The notes under the pieces are model-generated. The model was given only the letters and a program-made list of their open reading frames with translations. It ran no database searches and had not been told where the DNA came from. This document shows positions 1 through 12,239 of a DNA stretch of 64,000 nucleotides, piece after piece (positions within the stretch are counted from its first letter, which is position 1; the number at the start of each line of letters is the position of its first letter). The position numbers were made by a program, and so were the translations under genes. This stretch comes from Sternotherus odoratus (lineage: Eukaryota; Chordata; Testudines; Kinosternidae): the NCBI GenBank assembly GCA_032164245.1, contig JAVMKO010000005.1, forward strand, positions 39,150,133-39,214,132. Direction: 5' to 3'.

Positions 1-926
1 GTCTGGTTCTGAGTTCAGTCTCTGCCAATAACCTGGGAAGGCGGAAGGCGGGATTGGTACGTAAAATCTAAAAGGAGCTCTTGAGGGAACTGATGGACCC
101 ACAAACACTTTGTAGTTCTGTGTGGTTTACTTGCTCTCACATGAACAATGCAGCCTGACCCCACAAAGGGTCTCCCTTCATGCTGGCCTAGACAAAGCAG
201 TGATGAGAGGGACTGTGGACTCTACCACACAGGCATACTTGTGTATAGCTGTCAAAGCCCCGGCATATGCTGTGTTGTTTTGTGGGGAGGGAGGGATTCC
301 TGAGCTGTTCCAGGCAGAGTCACCACCACAAATATCCTTTTTGGCCAAGGCTCAGATGCCATGACCCTTGCCTGCCTCTGGCTAGATTCTGCCCTCTAAA
401 CCATCAATATGATTACAGGCTAAATGTTTCAGCATTGCCATTAGCTGCTTATGTTTCTCTCAAGTCTCTGCTTTAGGAACCAGCCTAAAAGTTTTCTGGC
501 TAGTAGCAATGTATCCTGCAGGCTGTAGTCTAGCATTGCCCACGGTAATCAATAAGTGAGGCACCGTCCATGGTACAGAAATCCACCAATGTCTGTGTTC
601 ATTTGGAAATAGCAGGCGAATCAAGGAGAGATATCTTTCCCTGTTTGCCATCCTTCTCCTGACTTTCAGCAACAAGCTTAATGGGTGGGTGAGGGGGAGA
701 CCACTAAGTCTTGAGCTAGGAAACTTAGTGCCTTGCAAAACAGGATCCAGGGGAAATTGCACTGCCATAAACACAGAGGAAAGCAGAGGAAAAGGTAAGC
801 CCACAGCTTTTGCCAAGCTAAGACCATGCTTTGGAGAACCGGGGTCTGGCAGATGTAGCCTTGCATAAGGCTGCTGGAGCAGAGTCACCTTGCCTGTAAG
901 CATAGACTTTGGGATTGGCTGAAATG
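1..926. other. No gene seen; left edge of window
   Basis: I see no conserved coding exon here on either strand. The open frame on the minus strand at 460-939 has no recognisable domain. The remaining C3orf18 exons were looked for on the minus strand and not found, so they should lie left of the window. Confidence 0.5.
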
Positions 927-1165
927 TGACAGACTCCACAGCTCATAGGACATGCCTGTTATATGGATAATAACTTCTTTGTACAAACACAGAACTTCCC
1001 CCTCTTTAACCCTCCATATGTGAGATGAGTTAAGTGTTGTGTAGAAAACCTACCACACATTCAGAGGACTTTTGGCTTTCAAAATGGCAAGGAGCTGGCT
1101 TTGAAAAGGAAGTCTACAATGGGGGGAAGAAAGGGAGGGAACTCTGCATTCCCATCTAACTTCCT
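927..1165. repeat. Copy 1 of a 240-bp duplicated sequence
   Basis: This stretch closely matches 3245-3500 in the same orientation. Both begin with GACAGACTCCACA, share a 'GGATAA' block and 'CTCCATATGT', and end in a purine-rich GGGGGGAAGAA run. The two copies flank the CR1 fragment. It may be a dispersed repeat or a local duplication; I do not recognise the family. By eye the copies agree at roughly three quarters or more of positions. Confidence 0.7.
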
Positions 1166-1329
1166 TCCCTTGACCTCCCTTTCTCTCTATCTGGCCTTTG
1201 CCTTAGTTTTGATGCATTGAGACTCCCTGAAAGCAGACTGAACTTACCTCTTCCTCTTCCTGATATAGAGAACCTAGAGGCAAAAGAGAAACACCATTAA
1301 AACAGTGCCAGTGAAGAGAGGAGCAGGAG

Positions 1330-2553
1330 ATAGTGCCTATCTTTAAAAAGAGGTACAAGGAGGACCTGGGGAATTACAGACAAGTCACCCTAACGTTGAT
1401 ACCTGGAAAAATACTGGAACAAATTACTAAACAATCAATTTGTAAACACACAGAGGATAATAGGGTTACAAGGAATTGCCATCATGGATTTGTCAAGAAC
1501 AAACTATGCCAAGCCAAACTAATTTCCTTCTTTTAACAGAGTTACTGGGCTAGGGGATGGGTGAAATAGTAGATGTGGTATATCTCAATTTTAGTAAGGC
1601 TTTTGACACAGTGATATTCTCATAAACTAGGGAATTGGGGTTTAGATGAAATTACTATAAGGTGGGTTTACAACAGGTTGAAAGACTATACTCAGAGTAG
1701 TTATGGTTTGCTGACAACCTGGGAGGATGTATCTAGAGGGGCCTGCAGAGATCTGTCCTGGGGCTGGTACTAATCAATATTTTCATTAATGACTTGGAAA
1801 ATGGAGTACAGAGTGTGTTTATACACCAAGCTGAGAGGGGCTGCAAGCACTTTAGAGGACAGAATTAGAATTCAAAATTGTTTTAACAAATTAGAGGATT
1901 GGTCTGAATTGAACAAGATGAACCTCAGTAAAGACAAGTGCAAAGTACTTCACTTAGGAAGAAAAAAAATCAAATTCACAGCTACAAAAGGGGAAATAAC
2001 TGGCTAGGTGTTAGCACTCCTGAAAAGGATCTGGTGGCTATAGTGGATCACAAATGGAATGAGTCAACAATGAGAAGTAGTTGCAAAAAAGCTATCATCA
2101 TGGGGTGTATTAACAGGAGTGTTGTATGTAAAACATGGGAGGTAACTGTCTGCTCTAATAAGCATTGGTGAGGCCTCTGCTGGAGAAAAGATGTGGATAA
2201 ACAGGAGAGAGTCCAGAGGAGAGGGTTAGAAAACCTGAGGAAAAGTTTAAAAAAAACAACAAAAAACTGGGTATGTTTAGTCTTGAGAAAAGAAAACTGG
2301 GGAGGACCTTCAAATATGTTAAGGATTGTTATAAAGAGGGTGATCTACTGTTCTCCATGTTAACTGAAGGTGGGACAAGAAGTAATGGGCTTAATCTGCA
2401 GTAAAAGAGAGATTGGTTAGATATTAGGAAAAAATGTCCAACTATAACAGTTGTTAAGTTCTGGAATAGGCTTCCATGGTAGGTTGTGGAATCCCCAATG
2501 CTGGAGGTTTTTAAGAGAAGGTTGGACAAATACCTAACAGGGATGTTCTAGGT
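1330..2553 (+). mobile_element. CR1 LINE fragment, reverse transcriptase relic
   Basis: A decayed CR1 reverse transcriptase can be followed across several frames. It starts with PIFKKRYKEDLGNYRQVTLT at 1330, typical of the CR1 RT entry region, continues through a 'VDVVYLNFSKAFDTV'-like stretch near 1573-1615, and ends in a segment with KDKCKVLHLGRKK near 1930-1970. The downstream DNA to about 2550 matches the usual CR1 3' region. Frameshifts and stops make it non-functional. A hAT-type MITE interrupts its 3' end at 2554. Confidence 0.9.
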
Positions 2554-2953
2554 CAGGGGTTCTCAACCAGGGGTACATGTCCCATGGGGGAACACAGAGC
2601 TCTTCTGGAGGTACGTCAACTCACCTAGATATTTGCCTAGTTTTACAAAAGGCTACATAAAAAGCACTTGTGAAATCAGTACAAGCAAAAATTTCATACA
2701 GTGACTTGTTTATACTGTTCTATGTACTATACACTGAAATGTAAGTACAATATTTATATTCCAATTGAATTATTTTCTCATTATATGGTTAAAATGAGAA
2801 AATAGCAATTTTTCAGCAGTAAGGTGCTATGCCACTTTTGTATTTTTATATCTGATTTTGTAAGCAAGTAGTTTTTGAGGTGAAATTCGGGGTACAATAA
2901 CAAATCTGACTCTTGAAAGGGAAGGAGTACAGTAGTCTGGTTGAGAGCCACTG
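2554..2953. mobile_element. hAT-type MITE inserted in the CR1 tail
   Basis: The ends are inverted: CAGGGGTTCTCAACCAGG at the left and its near-complement, ending GGTTGAGAGCCACTG, at the right. The flanks TTCTAGGT (2546-2553) and GTCTAGGT (2954-2961) form an 8-bp target duplication with one mismatch, as expected for hAT elements. The interior is AT-rich and non-coding. Confidence 0.85.
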
Positions 2954-3244
2954 GTCTAGGTTGACTTGCTTTTGTCAATTCTGTAGCCGCAAGTTCCACA
3001 AAATAACTTGTTGCAGTTTGTAAGGGAAGCTAACCCTAGGAACTGATTCTTGTTACCACCCATCTTCTGCTGAAAGATAAACTAGCTTATCCTACTAGAG
3101 AAGGCCTTTGTGCTGCCCTCTTTGTGAGCGACACCCATTCATGGCTAGGAGAGAAGAAAGGTTTAGAAAGCCACTACCTATAGCAGAGATGGCAGGGCTG
3201 GCTCTGTGGAGCAGGTTGGGGAATTTTAAGGGTTTGTTCAAGAT

Positions 3245-3500
3245 CCTGTGACAGACTCCACACCACACATCACTGGACATGCCCCTTGTTATACGGATAA
3301 CAGCTTCTTTGCACAAACACATAACTTTCCTCCTTTCTTTAACTCTCCATATGTAAGATGGGTTAGGTTTTATGTAAGAAATCTACCACCCATTCAGAAG
3401 TCTTTTGACTTCCAGATGACCAAGGGATCTACTCAGGAGCCGGCTTTGAAAGGAAACATGACAATGGGGGGGAAGAAGGGGAGGGGAGATCATTCCCCTC
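3245..3500. repeat. Copy 2 of the 240-bp duplicated sequence
   Basis: This is the partner of 927-1165, in the same orientation and about 2.3 kb downstream, on the far side of the CR1 fragment. It retains the GACAGACTCCACA start, the ATACGGATAACAGC block, CTCCATATGTAAGATG and the GGGGGGAAGAAGG end. I did not identify the family. Confidence 0.7.
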
Positions 3501-4387
3501 TTAACATTTCACTGCCTAACAATATATCATCAGATGTTATCTGAAGTGCTGAACCACTTATGCTGTGTCCATATCACAGGAAGCTAAACAGACACTCTCC
3601 CCTTCCCCCAACTCCACCTCAGTCAAGGGAGACAGAACTTTTTGTAGGGACAGACACTGTGTGGAATGAACTTCCTCAGGAACTAAGAGCCATCATAAAC
3701 CTTAGTATCTGCTCCAAGTGCAAGGCACATTTCTTTGACCTTGTCTTTTTGAACACACACTCAGTAATAGGTATATTTTTATTAAAAAAAGACACCCTAC
3801 CAGACCAAGACTTTCCACTGCACGTGCATGTTCCTCGGGGGCAGGGGAAGGATGAGAGCATAAACAACAGATGGATAGTCATGTGGCTTAATGCACTACT
3901 GGAAGGTGTTTAGATGCCACAGTGATAAGCATGGTATAAAAACCTACATAGAACAGAATAGAGTAGCTACCCCAGATTTCCAACTCAGAGCAGAATCTGC
4001 CCAATTTTCTTTTAAATAAACTCCTCAAAGTTATTTTAAAAAATGCTGATATCACATATGGGAACTGGCTCCTGGCATCGTCAAAACTACTGGGCACCCT
4101 GCCTGGACTCAAGTCCTGGGAGATTACAGCAGCATTGATCATTGTGCTGAGATTTGGGTTCCTACTGAGAGTCTACGCACACATCCCAGACTCAGTTCTT
4201 TCTGAGCACTGGATAAAGACAATTAAAAGTTGTGGATCTCAGACTTTCGGCGCCCCAACATTTTGTATGGTTCTCCAGTGTGGTGGCTCTTTCTTGGTTC
4301 AAGCACGTTACTGGGACTAAAACATCCCCCCTCCTTACTTTAAAAAGGGAAGTATTTAGAATGCCCAATGAATTGGGTCTCTCTTAC
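3501..4387. other. C3orf18 intron sequence, no gene seen
   Basis: This stretch follows the C3orf18 exon on its transcribed (minus) strand and begins with the intron donor at 4387. I see no conserved exon or recognisable repeat boundary in it. Confidence 0.5.
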
Positions 4388-4688
4388 CATTGCTACAGCC
4401 AACCCAATCATAGTAATGATTCCAAATGAGAGGAGCATTGTGCTCAGGCCGGGCCCACTGCTGACCACGTCTGGGATTTTGGTGCTGTTAAAGCTGGTGG
4501 TTTCAGAGCTTATGGTAGCAGTTTCTGGTAGAGCCCTGTCCATGGTTGACCCTGGGTCTGATGCGGAAGTGGTAGTGGTGCTGCGGTACATATCATGTTC
4601 AGAGGGCGTGCTGTAACTCATCCTGGACAAGAGCCCCACGTCCTCTCTTACTGAACTGTCTCCACCTACTCGGGACTCCTCGTTTCTG
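4388..4688 (-). CDS. C3orf18: C3orf18 orthologue, first coding exon (partial gene)
   Basis: C3orf18 encodes a small single-pass membrane protein of unknown function. On the minus strand an ATG at 4621-4619 opens 78 codons ending exactly at a strong donor (ATG|GTAAGAG, intron from 4387). The exon encodes a Ser/Thr-rich N-terminal region with one N-glycosylation sequon (Asn-Ser-Thr at residues 45-47), then the hydrophobic stretch TMLLSFGIITMIGLAVAM at residues 61-78. This is a near match to the human transmembrane segment and ends at the same phase. An acceptor (TTTTGTAG) on the minus strand puts the exon's 5' edge near 4688. The cytoplasmic part (basic stretch and acidic tail) is not in the window. 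A frame upstream could start at GTG 4639, but the ATG fits the family better. The gene lies head-to-head with HEMK1, as in human. Confidence 0.88.
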
Positions 4689-7600
4689 CTACAAAATCAT
4701 ACGGTCTCTCCTTATGTCAAGGGCCCTCTTGTGAGTGCTGTTGCGCAACATCTTCCTTGTTGGCCCTTCTTTGAAGGGAATCCTTGTGCTTCTCCCTATG
4801 TTTGAGAGAGAGAAGCAGAAGCTTTATGAGTCAGATGCACAAGGTGACAGTTCTAAAGATACAGGACAAACATTTTCTGAAATGGCGACTGATTCTGAGC
4901 TCAGACATTGTCAGTTTCATCCAGAACAATTTATAAACTTGGAACCTAATTCTGTAACCCTTAATCATTTGATCAATCCCATTGAAGATGATGGGACTAT
5001 TTGCATGACTATGGACCACTTTTGTGGACTAGTAAGAGTTTCAGGAGTCTGTTCCTATAAAGGAAGTTGAATCCCCCATTGAAATGCAATGTTTGGGTAC
5101 AATACCACAAAGCAGTTTAGGATACAGTTACTTAAAATTTGTTTTTTAATAAGTCATCCATATGCTAAAATGGCTCCTCACCCAACTCCCATATTCCATA
5201 TAAACAGACTGAAATACTACATATTTTGGGGGGAAGTGAGTAGTTAGGCATGTTGATGATTGTATATACAAAGGGGGTGTGTGTGTCAGAGTGGATGGGG
5301 AGAGCATGGGGGCCCTGGGCTGGGGGCAGGGAGGAGTCACAAGGAGGGTCACAGTGGAAGGTCACGTGCCCCCCTTGTGTCCCTCCCATGAGTGCAGTAC
5401 CAGCAAGAAATTATTTCTACTTGCACCACTGCTAACCCCCCAGTTTAAAGACATTGTCTCTCTGTAGATTTCTGAATGAAACTGTCAGCAATCTTCTTTA
5501 GATCTAGTTCCCTGGTATTGTCTTGATGCACATTAAGGACAGTTACATTATTCAGTTGTCTGTCCCATTGATGACTAGAGATGATTTTTAAATCTCTTCA
5601 AGCTGGAGAATGAGTTCAAGGTGATATAGGCACAGTGAGAAGGATTCTTATAAATGTGCAGTACTCTGGAAACAGGACTCCCAGAGTCCTGCAAATGACT
5701 CCAAGCTCTCTTTCTTGATGGGTAACAGCTAATTTAGGCACCATCATTTTGTATGGGATTATATTTTGCCGTGTGCATTACTTTGCATTTAACATTGAAT
5801 TTCATCAACCATTTTGTTGCCAAATTACCTAGTTTTGTGAGATCCCTTTGTAACTCGTAATTACGTCCAAAGCAGACTGAAATCTTGAGTAATTTTGTAT
5901 CACATTCTACACTCAAGAGCTGGCTCTCGGGTGCTGAGCACCCACTTTTTTTTCCCCATGGGTGCTTCAGCCCCCGAGCACTCACCTTCAGCACCTATGC
6001 ACGTTTGACAATTTTAGTTTTAACATCTCTATGCCTAGTTCCCCATCTATATGGCAGGGCATTAGATCCCATGTCTGGAATTATTAGGATGTTCATTATT
6101 GCTCTGGCTGGAACTATCACCCTATTGAATTATATTCAGTATCAACTACCATCTCTAACAAGTGGTATTTGGTCATTGCAGCCTCATGGGATGTGGGTTT
6201 TTCAGAGTGAGACCTTGCGGTTTCCTCCTAAACCACTCCATAGGTAGCTGGCCCCTCAGCCTCCTATGTAGTCCTCCGTGGCACAGCCTTACTCCCACAT
6301 GCCCCTGGCCACTCTGGTTATCATCTTTCCACAGAGAGAGAGAGAGGCCATCCATTGAGCAGACTTTCATCAACCTCTCCTCCTACTCCCCCACTCCAGG
6401 ACTGCCATGTTATCTGCTCTTTCGTCCACTGCTCTCAGGAACATTCACTGCACCTTGTTAAGAAAATTTACCTTGATGTCTCTCCCCATTGTGTGTGGGG
6501 CAGGAGAGGGACTGCCCTGGGGTTAATATTTGCTCACTCTCTGTCCTGATATATAACAGGATCTTGCTTAGAAGGTGGTGGCTGGCATCTCCCAGACCAA
6601 TCAATTATCCAACTTTTGTGAGCCTTTGCAGGGTGGGGTTTGGGCAGACGCCATCCCAAGTCCATTTCAAGGACTAGTGGAGACAACTGAATTCTGCAGA
6701 GCTGTCGGCCTCAGCAAGGTGATGGGGTCTGAGCAGAGAGGGTTTCAGGGATTTAGCTTCATGGACTGTCACTTCCCCCAGCACTGGGCAGTGTCCCTTC
6801 AGACTTTTCCAGTGAGCCAAGCCTTCCCAGCCTGAACCATTTTGGGGCCTTGAGAGATTCTCTTGTGCAGAGGCTGGGCCATGTCTCTCCTAGAAGAGAG
6901 ACTGCTACTCAACATTGCAGTTCTCTCAGGATTATCCATGACTGCTGAATTTCAAACCTGACTCCCCTAAACGTCCCTGAAGACAAGTCTGCTTGCTGTA
7001 TGAGAGGGTATCACAAGAGCAATGGGACCAGCCCTGCCTGTGCCATAATTAGCTACCTCCCAGCAGAAGGAGAGAGGATTAATTGGGGTCAAGTGACAAT
7101 CTGATGAATACAAGGGCTTCAAATGGCAGAGAATGCAGTTTAGAGGAGGAACCATAGGGAAAATGTTTGGTGCCCATGGAAAAACCTGAAGTAATGACTG
7201 GAAGAAGCAAGGGAACCAGGGCTTCATTGCAGAGAGATTTAAAAAGAGCCCAGAAGGGACTGGGAACTGAGCCCAGAGGGCAAACTGGAGACAGAAGAAC
7301 AAAGGGGACAGAAGAACTTTTTGTTTGTATGGACTCTTGTTACCCAGGTTAAGTTTTGGTTAGTGACTTGGATGGAGGGCTAAGCCGCATCACTAATTCC
7401 ACCCTGTGTGGGGGAAGACTGAGGGGACCCACCTCACAAGGAGGAAATTGAGGAAGGGAACATCTTCAGCGCTCTCCTTTCACTCTTGGTTTCATTCGGT
7501 CTTGGGTGGATTTGATATACTGGTATAAAGATGGGTGGAAGAAATTCATTGCCTGCCTGTATTAACCCCAATGCCCTGGCCAAATTCCAACTCAATCACT

Positions 7601-7943
7601 TCTCTTCTCTCTACATAAAATAGCCTGCACCCCCTGCATTTTCAATTAAAGTTATTCTTCACTCCCTCTTCTAAAAATATCTTTTTACAGTATTGCTGGT
7701 ACAGGATGGCTGCCAAATTCCACCCCAGAAGTAGCTGCATTTCCTTGCAGGGTGATCCATATCCACACAGCAATATGCTTTCACCCTTTAGGCCAGGCTG
7801 ATGCTACTGCTTCTCACACCAGCTTTCAGCCCCAGTGGCCCGCTCTGGATTCACCCCCCAGCCCACTTACTTTCAGTGTAACAAGCTGGTGCATGCTCCC
7901 CGCCCCCCAACCACCTAAACAAAACCGTGACATCAGCACTTAC
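4689..7943. other. Probable first intron of C3orf18, no gene seen
   Basis: This lies between the coding exon and a proposed untranslated exon on the minus strand. It contains a CR1 fragment near 5734-5994. I see no conserved exon elsewhere. The rest looks like ordinary intronic DNA with weak low-complexity tracts. Confidence 0.45.
5734..5994 (-). mobile_element. CR1-like LINE fragment
   Basis: The minus-strand translation includes LQRDLTKLGNLATKWLMKFN followed by a KCKVMH motif, a conserved part of CR1 reverse transcriptases downstream of the catalytic core. The fragment is short and isolated, so it is a dead copy. The adjoining DNA (about 5925-6000, 'GGTGCTGAGCACCCAC') resembles another dispersed turtle repeat. 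Confidence 0.7.
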
Positions 7944-8200
7944 TTAATTCCTCCCAGATGAGGAATCGAGTCCCCTTCTGGTTCCAGTCGTCCGTCTCAG
8001 ACTGGAAGAGCAGCCCAGGCCAAACCTCCTGAGCCGGCAGGCAGGGGGAGTACCCACCGCCCACACAGACACAGTAGCCGCTGGCCTTGTCTCCGGAGAG
8101 CTGCTGTCTGGCAGCCTAACCTTGTCGGCTCGTCCCACAACTGGGACAAGAGCACAAGTGCAAAAGGCTGGTTGATGCACGCTGGGGGAGAGAAGCAAAT
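7944..8200 (-). other. C3orf18: Possible 5' untranslated exon of C3orf18
   Basis: On the minus strand a strong splice donor (AATTAA|GTAAGTGC) lies at 7943/7944. The DNA just upstream, toward the CpG-rich block, is GC-rich and moderately rich in CpG. This is where a C3orf18 leader exon would be expected between the shared promoter and the coding exon at 4388-4688. The upstream edge is unknown and no transcript evidence is available. Confidence 0.3.
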
Positions 8201-9479
8201 TGCCCTCTCATACAGAAACCTGCTTCTAATGGACAGCAGAGAGCGACCTTAGCAGAGGGGATCATTCTTGGTTTGGTGGAGACAGGGCAGTGGAACACAC
8301 ATTGTCGTGCCGGATATAGAGGCTGCTGTTATTGCGCTACTTGCCATTGTATTTTCCAAGATGCCAGGAGCTGCCCATCCCGTCTCTGATCTCCTGCTTT
8401 GATCTTCATTTTTGCCGGGGATTGGCGGGGAGAGGACCGGGCTCTGGCTCACGGTTGGCCAGCTTGTTTGTCACTCATGAGCTTTTACTGCTGCTGCAGG
8501 GAGATTGAGGTTTAAGCAGTGGGAAGCTGGGATTTGTAGCACCGTGCACTCTCAGTCTGGAAGGATGCCACATGCTGTTCCCCCGGAGGCGCGGGAGAGA
8601 GGGGAGATTTTAGCTCCAGTATAACCTTTAGGTTTGTGTTTTGCTTTGCAGTGCTCCCATCGGGCGTGGTTATATGGAATTCCAGCGTTGCCCAAATCTT
8701 CTCAGGGGAAATCCACTAAAAGGGCATTTGTCCCCGCCCATAACCACTGTGCGATGCCTTTTACCCAGCGCAATTGCCTCATGTCCATGCCAGTGATGGT
8801 CATGTCAACCGGTACTTTGCCCTATTGTCTTGTCTTGTTGGAACAATTTTTACAATGGGGGTGTTGAAATCAGCAACCACATATTTTGTTATTACTCCTT
8901 CAAGCGAGGGGGTTCCAGCACCCGTGCGTCTTGAATCTTTTATCTGAGGATCTCTCTCTCTCTCAACTGGAGTATATAACTTTAACTGGCGCCTCCTAGC
9001 CAATCTTGTAAATTTCAGCCTCTGTATGTGGGAAGGAATTTGGGAGATAGAGGTAGTGGAAATCGAGAGCTCCTTTACACGTGTGTCAGTCAGGAGCAGC
9101 TTTTATGACATTTCACCAGAACAAAATCAACCTGCTCTAAATGGAAGCAGCATCGGCCTCAGATGCATGTTGCTCACCTGTCTATTTAGAAAACAATCAC
9201 TGGACATCAGCGGTTCCAGGAGAGGAGCTGGAGTGCGTTGAGAAGCGAAGTCGGGAAAGTAACTGAAATACCAAAGGACAGTACCTGCCCCCCAAGGTCT
9301 TTAGTAGAAGAGATTCGGGTGTATTAGATCCCATGTCTGGATCCTGAGGCATGGGATCCAGTCTTGAAAGGTGCCTGCCTATGTCTTCCACTCTTAATTG
9401 CATAAAAGGCTTTAATGAAACTGTAGGATATCTGCTTCGAACTCCTGAACATTACTCCAGCCGGGACGTGGCAGTCACT

Positions 9480-10160
9480 AGAGTGCAAACGGCACTGTTC
9501 GGGGACGCTCCGGTGTCTCCCACCTCTGCAGGGGGACCTTTTCCCAGGGCTCAAGGGTGGGGTTGGGGTGGAGAATCGTCCCCCGGTTTTCTCTCCGCTT
9601 CGGGGCTGTGCGAGCTGCTGCTGCCTTGAGCTCGCCCTCTTCTTCCGCCAGCAGCCGCTCTCCCTGGAGCCCAGCTGGCGGAACAGTGCAGCGCGGGGAA
9701 CCCGTGCACGGCGGCCCCGGTTGCACGCTGGGACGCGCCGCCTGCAGACCCGGCAGGAAGCGCCCGGGGTGCTGCAAGTGGATAGAACGTGCCGGTGCCG
9801 TGCGCGCGCTGCAGGCTCCGGCTTTTCCCGGGGAGTCCCTGGCTCGGGTCCCGCGCAGGGAGAAGGCAACAGGGGCTGCCGGGAGCCTGGGTCGCCGGTA
9901 CGTTGTAAATAACCCGGTGGCTTCGCTGTCCCAGCACGTGGGCTCGGGAACAGGAGGGGAAACCCCCCAATGCCCCCCCCCCCCCGCCGGCTGGCTGTTT
10001 GGGGGGGGGGGCTTTTATTATTATTATGCGTTTCCCTCAGCACGGCGGGATGAGACCCACGGGGGCCGTCTGGCTCTTCCTGCTTCTCGTCAGTCCCCCT
10101 CTGGTCTGTGGCCGCGCTGGGGATGCAAATGATGCGGGGGGTGGGGGTGGCAGCGTGTGT
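9480..10160. promoter_or_regulatory. CpG-rich block, likely shared C3orf18/HEMK1 promoter
   Basis: This is the most CpG-dense single-copy region between the two divergently oriented genes. It lies 5 kb upstream of the C3orf18 coding exon and 2 kb upstream of the HEMK1 start codon. It is unlike its surroundings, which are AT-rich to neutral. Long C and G homopolymer runs lie at about 9975-10012. No TATA box stands out inside the block. CpG islands commonly serve as bidirectional promoters for head-to-head genes; the assignment is inference from position and composition. Confidence 0.65.
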
Positions 10161-10166
10161 CCTTAA
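10050..10166 (+). other. 38-codon open frame with a signal-peptide-like start
   Basis: An ATG in the CpG-rich block opens 38 codons ending at TAA 10164-10166. Residues 1-23 look like a signal peptide: Met-Arg, then a hydrophobic core around VWLFLLLV, then a CGRA region resembling a cleavage site. The rest is a Gly-rich stretch. A splice-acceptor-like CTCAG lies just before it at 10036-10040. The frame could be an upstream ORF of the HEMK1 leader, the first exon of an unknown secreted product, or chance in GC-rich DNA. I recognise no homologue. Confidence 0.15.
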
Positions 10167-11979
10167 AAGCCACTGTCCCCCCTGGTCTACTTTAAAAACA
10201 AACCAAGGCGCGAACATTTCCCTTAGTAAAGTGAGTAAAACTTCCGGGTGGTGGTGGTTACAAAATCCAATATTTTGGACAGAGGTGGGTTGACTCTGTC
10301 CCTTTAATTCTCACCTTGTTGGGTGTCCCCCCTGTTATTCCTCCTAGGAAAACCTCTGCCATCCTGTTCCAGGCCATATTGCGGCTGGGAAAGGTTATTT
10401 TGCTTTTCACAGTGGCCCCCTCTGCACTGGGGACAGGCACCTCCCAGGGTTGTTAAGCAGCCCCCCTGACAGCCTTGCACACGGGAAATGTGGAGACGAG
10501 GAGAAGCCATAGCAGCTGTAGGGAGCGGGGCTGAGAAGGGAGGAGCATCCCCTGGCAGAGCAAAACTGGGGAAAATTTTGGCCTGTGTTCTCCATTAAAT
10601 CACAGCTCCGAAGTGTGGTTGCTGAACAACTGTTTTATAAAGTTCTGGCTCCCTTTCTCTTTCCTCCTTTTCCCTTCTAGTCTTCCTGGTTATTTCTCTT
10701 CATTCCATGCATGGATGCAACTGTACTTCTCTCCCCAAAATGCCCAGGGCTTCCCTCTGGCAGATTTTCCTGTCCTGACCTTTCTCCTCATTAGCGTGTT
10801 TCTCTCCCCCTCATTCCTACCCTTCATGAGCCAATTTACCTTCCACCCCCTCTCCCCCACCTATCTGTCCTCTCTCCTTTCCCATGCCCAACCTCTTTGC
10901 ATGGAGACTGGAGACCAGCTCCTGCTCACTCCCAATGCAGCTGATGAGAGTGATTTGAAGGGTGACTGGCACTGAATTTGCGAGGCTCTCACTCTTTCGC
11001 TCCAAGAGTGGGTGAGTGTCATGAGCTCACATTAAGATGGAGAATTTGGGACAGATGAAATAGAACAAGGGTGACAGGATACAAAGATAGTGCATTAGGG
11101 AGAATAGAACCGAGGCAGCAGGACTTGCCGTCTAATGAAGCCACCTCGTGCATTGTGGGACAAAAGGCCCTAGGCCATGAAGTGATGGCTGTTTAGCCAT
11201 AGCTGTGTACTGGTTTCTCCTGACCAAATGTGTTGACTGGCCCATCCTTAGAGGGACTGGCCTACAACGCTAAGCAGCGTTGCTATGATATGGACTCCAG
11301 AGGCAGCACTCTCGGGACAAGAGACCAATGTGCCCACAGTTAGATTTCATGAGTCATTGTGTTTGTGGAATCATTTTACACCTTGCAAGCAGGTTTTGGT
11401 ACTGAAGAGAGGTGCCGAAGCCTGGAGTCTGTTTATTCACAGCGCAAGCAACAGTGTGCCATAGTCCCCCCAGGCTGCCCTAATAATGTGCCTCAATCCC
11501 GCAACGCCCACCTACAAGAGTGACAGCGGAATTTTGATTCTGCATCTATTTGCTGCCTTTTCTGTAATGCCAGCAAGAGGGTGGGGAGCACTTTGAGCTA
11601 GTTATGGCAGTGGTTTGGTGTGTGGACGTTTGTCCACAGGGCAGGGAGCTGAGACTATGGGCTCATTTCACATAGGAGTCACCCTTTGGACTGTAACTCT
11701 CAGTTGCTACCAAGTCCAAGGAGAAACGGAGCTAGTGACTGAGAGGCAAAAAGCCCCGTTTCCCACCCCCAATTCCCAGTGTCCTGCCCCTACTAGTTCC
11801 CTGCTGTTTAATCTCAATCCTTTAAACATGCATTTTGTGATAGCATGAATGACTGTGTTTTCCTGTGGTCCGTGAATGCCTTTCTGACTGGGAGTGTGGA
11901 AAGCACCCTGTTCTCTGGTGAGTAGATTCCCTTTGACTTACTAGCCCATAAGCCACATGTGCTCTCTCTCTCTAAGCAG
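10167..11979. other. Probable HEMK1 leader intron, no gene seen
   Basis: This sequence lies between the CpG-rich block and the acceptor before the first coding exon. A good donor (AAA|GTGAGTAA) occurs at about 10230 and could end an untranslated first exon. I see no recognisable repeats or conserved coding exon. Confidence 0.4.
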
Positions 11980-12239
11980 AGGAATGATGCCCTGAGCTGG
12001 TGCCTTGCTGTGAGGAGATGCCCGTAGGATGCCTTTCACAATGCCTGTGGGCACGAGAAGACTTCCGCAGCAGCTGAGTGTCTGGTGGGCATTTAGCAGC
12101 CATGATGTGGGAGCATCAGAGGGTGAGGAGGCCATGCCCCTGGCCTGCTGAGGCTTGAGATTGACTAGGTCTGATGAAGGTGGCCCGGGAAGGAAGGACA
12201 CACGTGGGATCTAGGAAATCATAAGTGGCCTCTGACGAG
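11980..12239 (+). other. HEMK1: HEMK1 5' untranslated part of the first coding exon (probable)
   Basis: A textbook acceptor with a long pyrimidine run (CTCTCTCTCTCTAAGCAG) ends at 11979. The stretch to the ATG at 12240 would be leader sequence. An in-frame TAA at 12222-12224 shows that translation does not extend upstream in this frame. Confidence 0.5.

Noticed and set aside
8960..9010. TATA-like element (AGTATATAACT) with a nearby CCAAT as a promoter
   Set aside because: It lies outside the CpG-rich block and no start or exon can be tied to it.
9324..10217. 297-codon open frame on the minus strand across the CpG block
   Set aside because: The GC-rich composition removes stop codons. The peptide is Arg/Pro/Gly-rich with no domain, and overlapping frames are open too.
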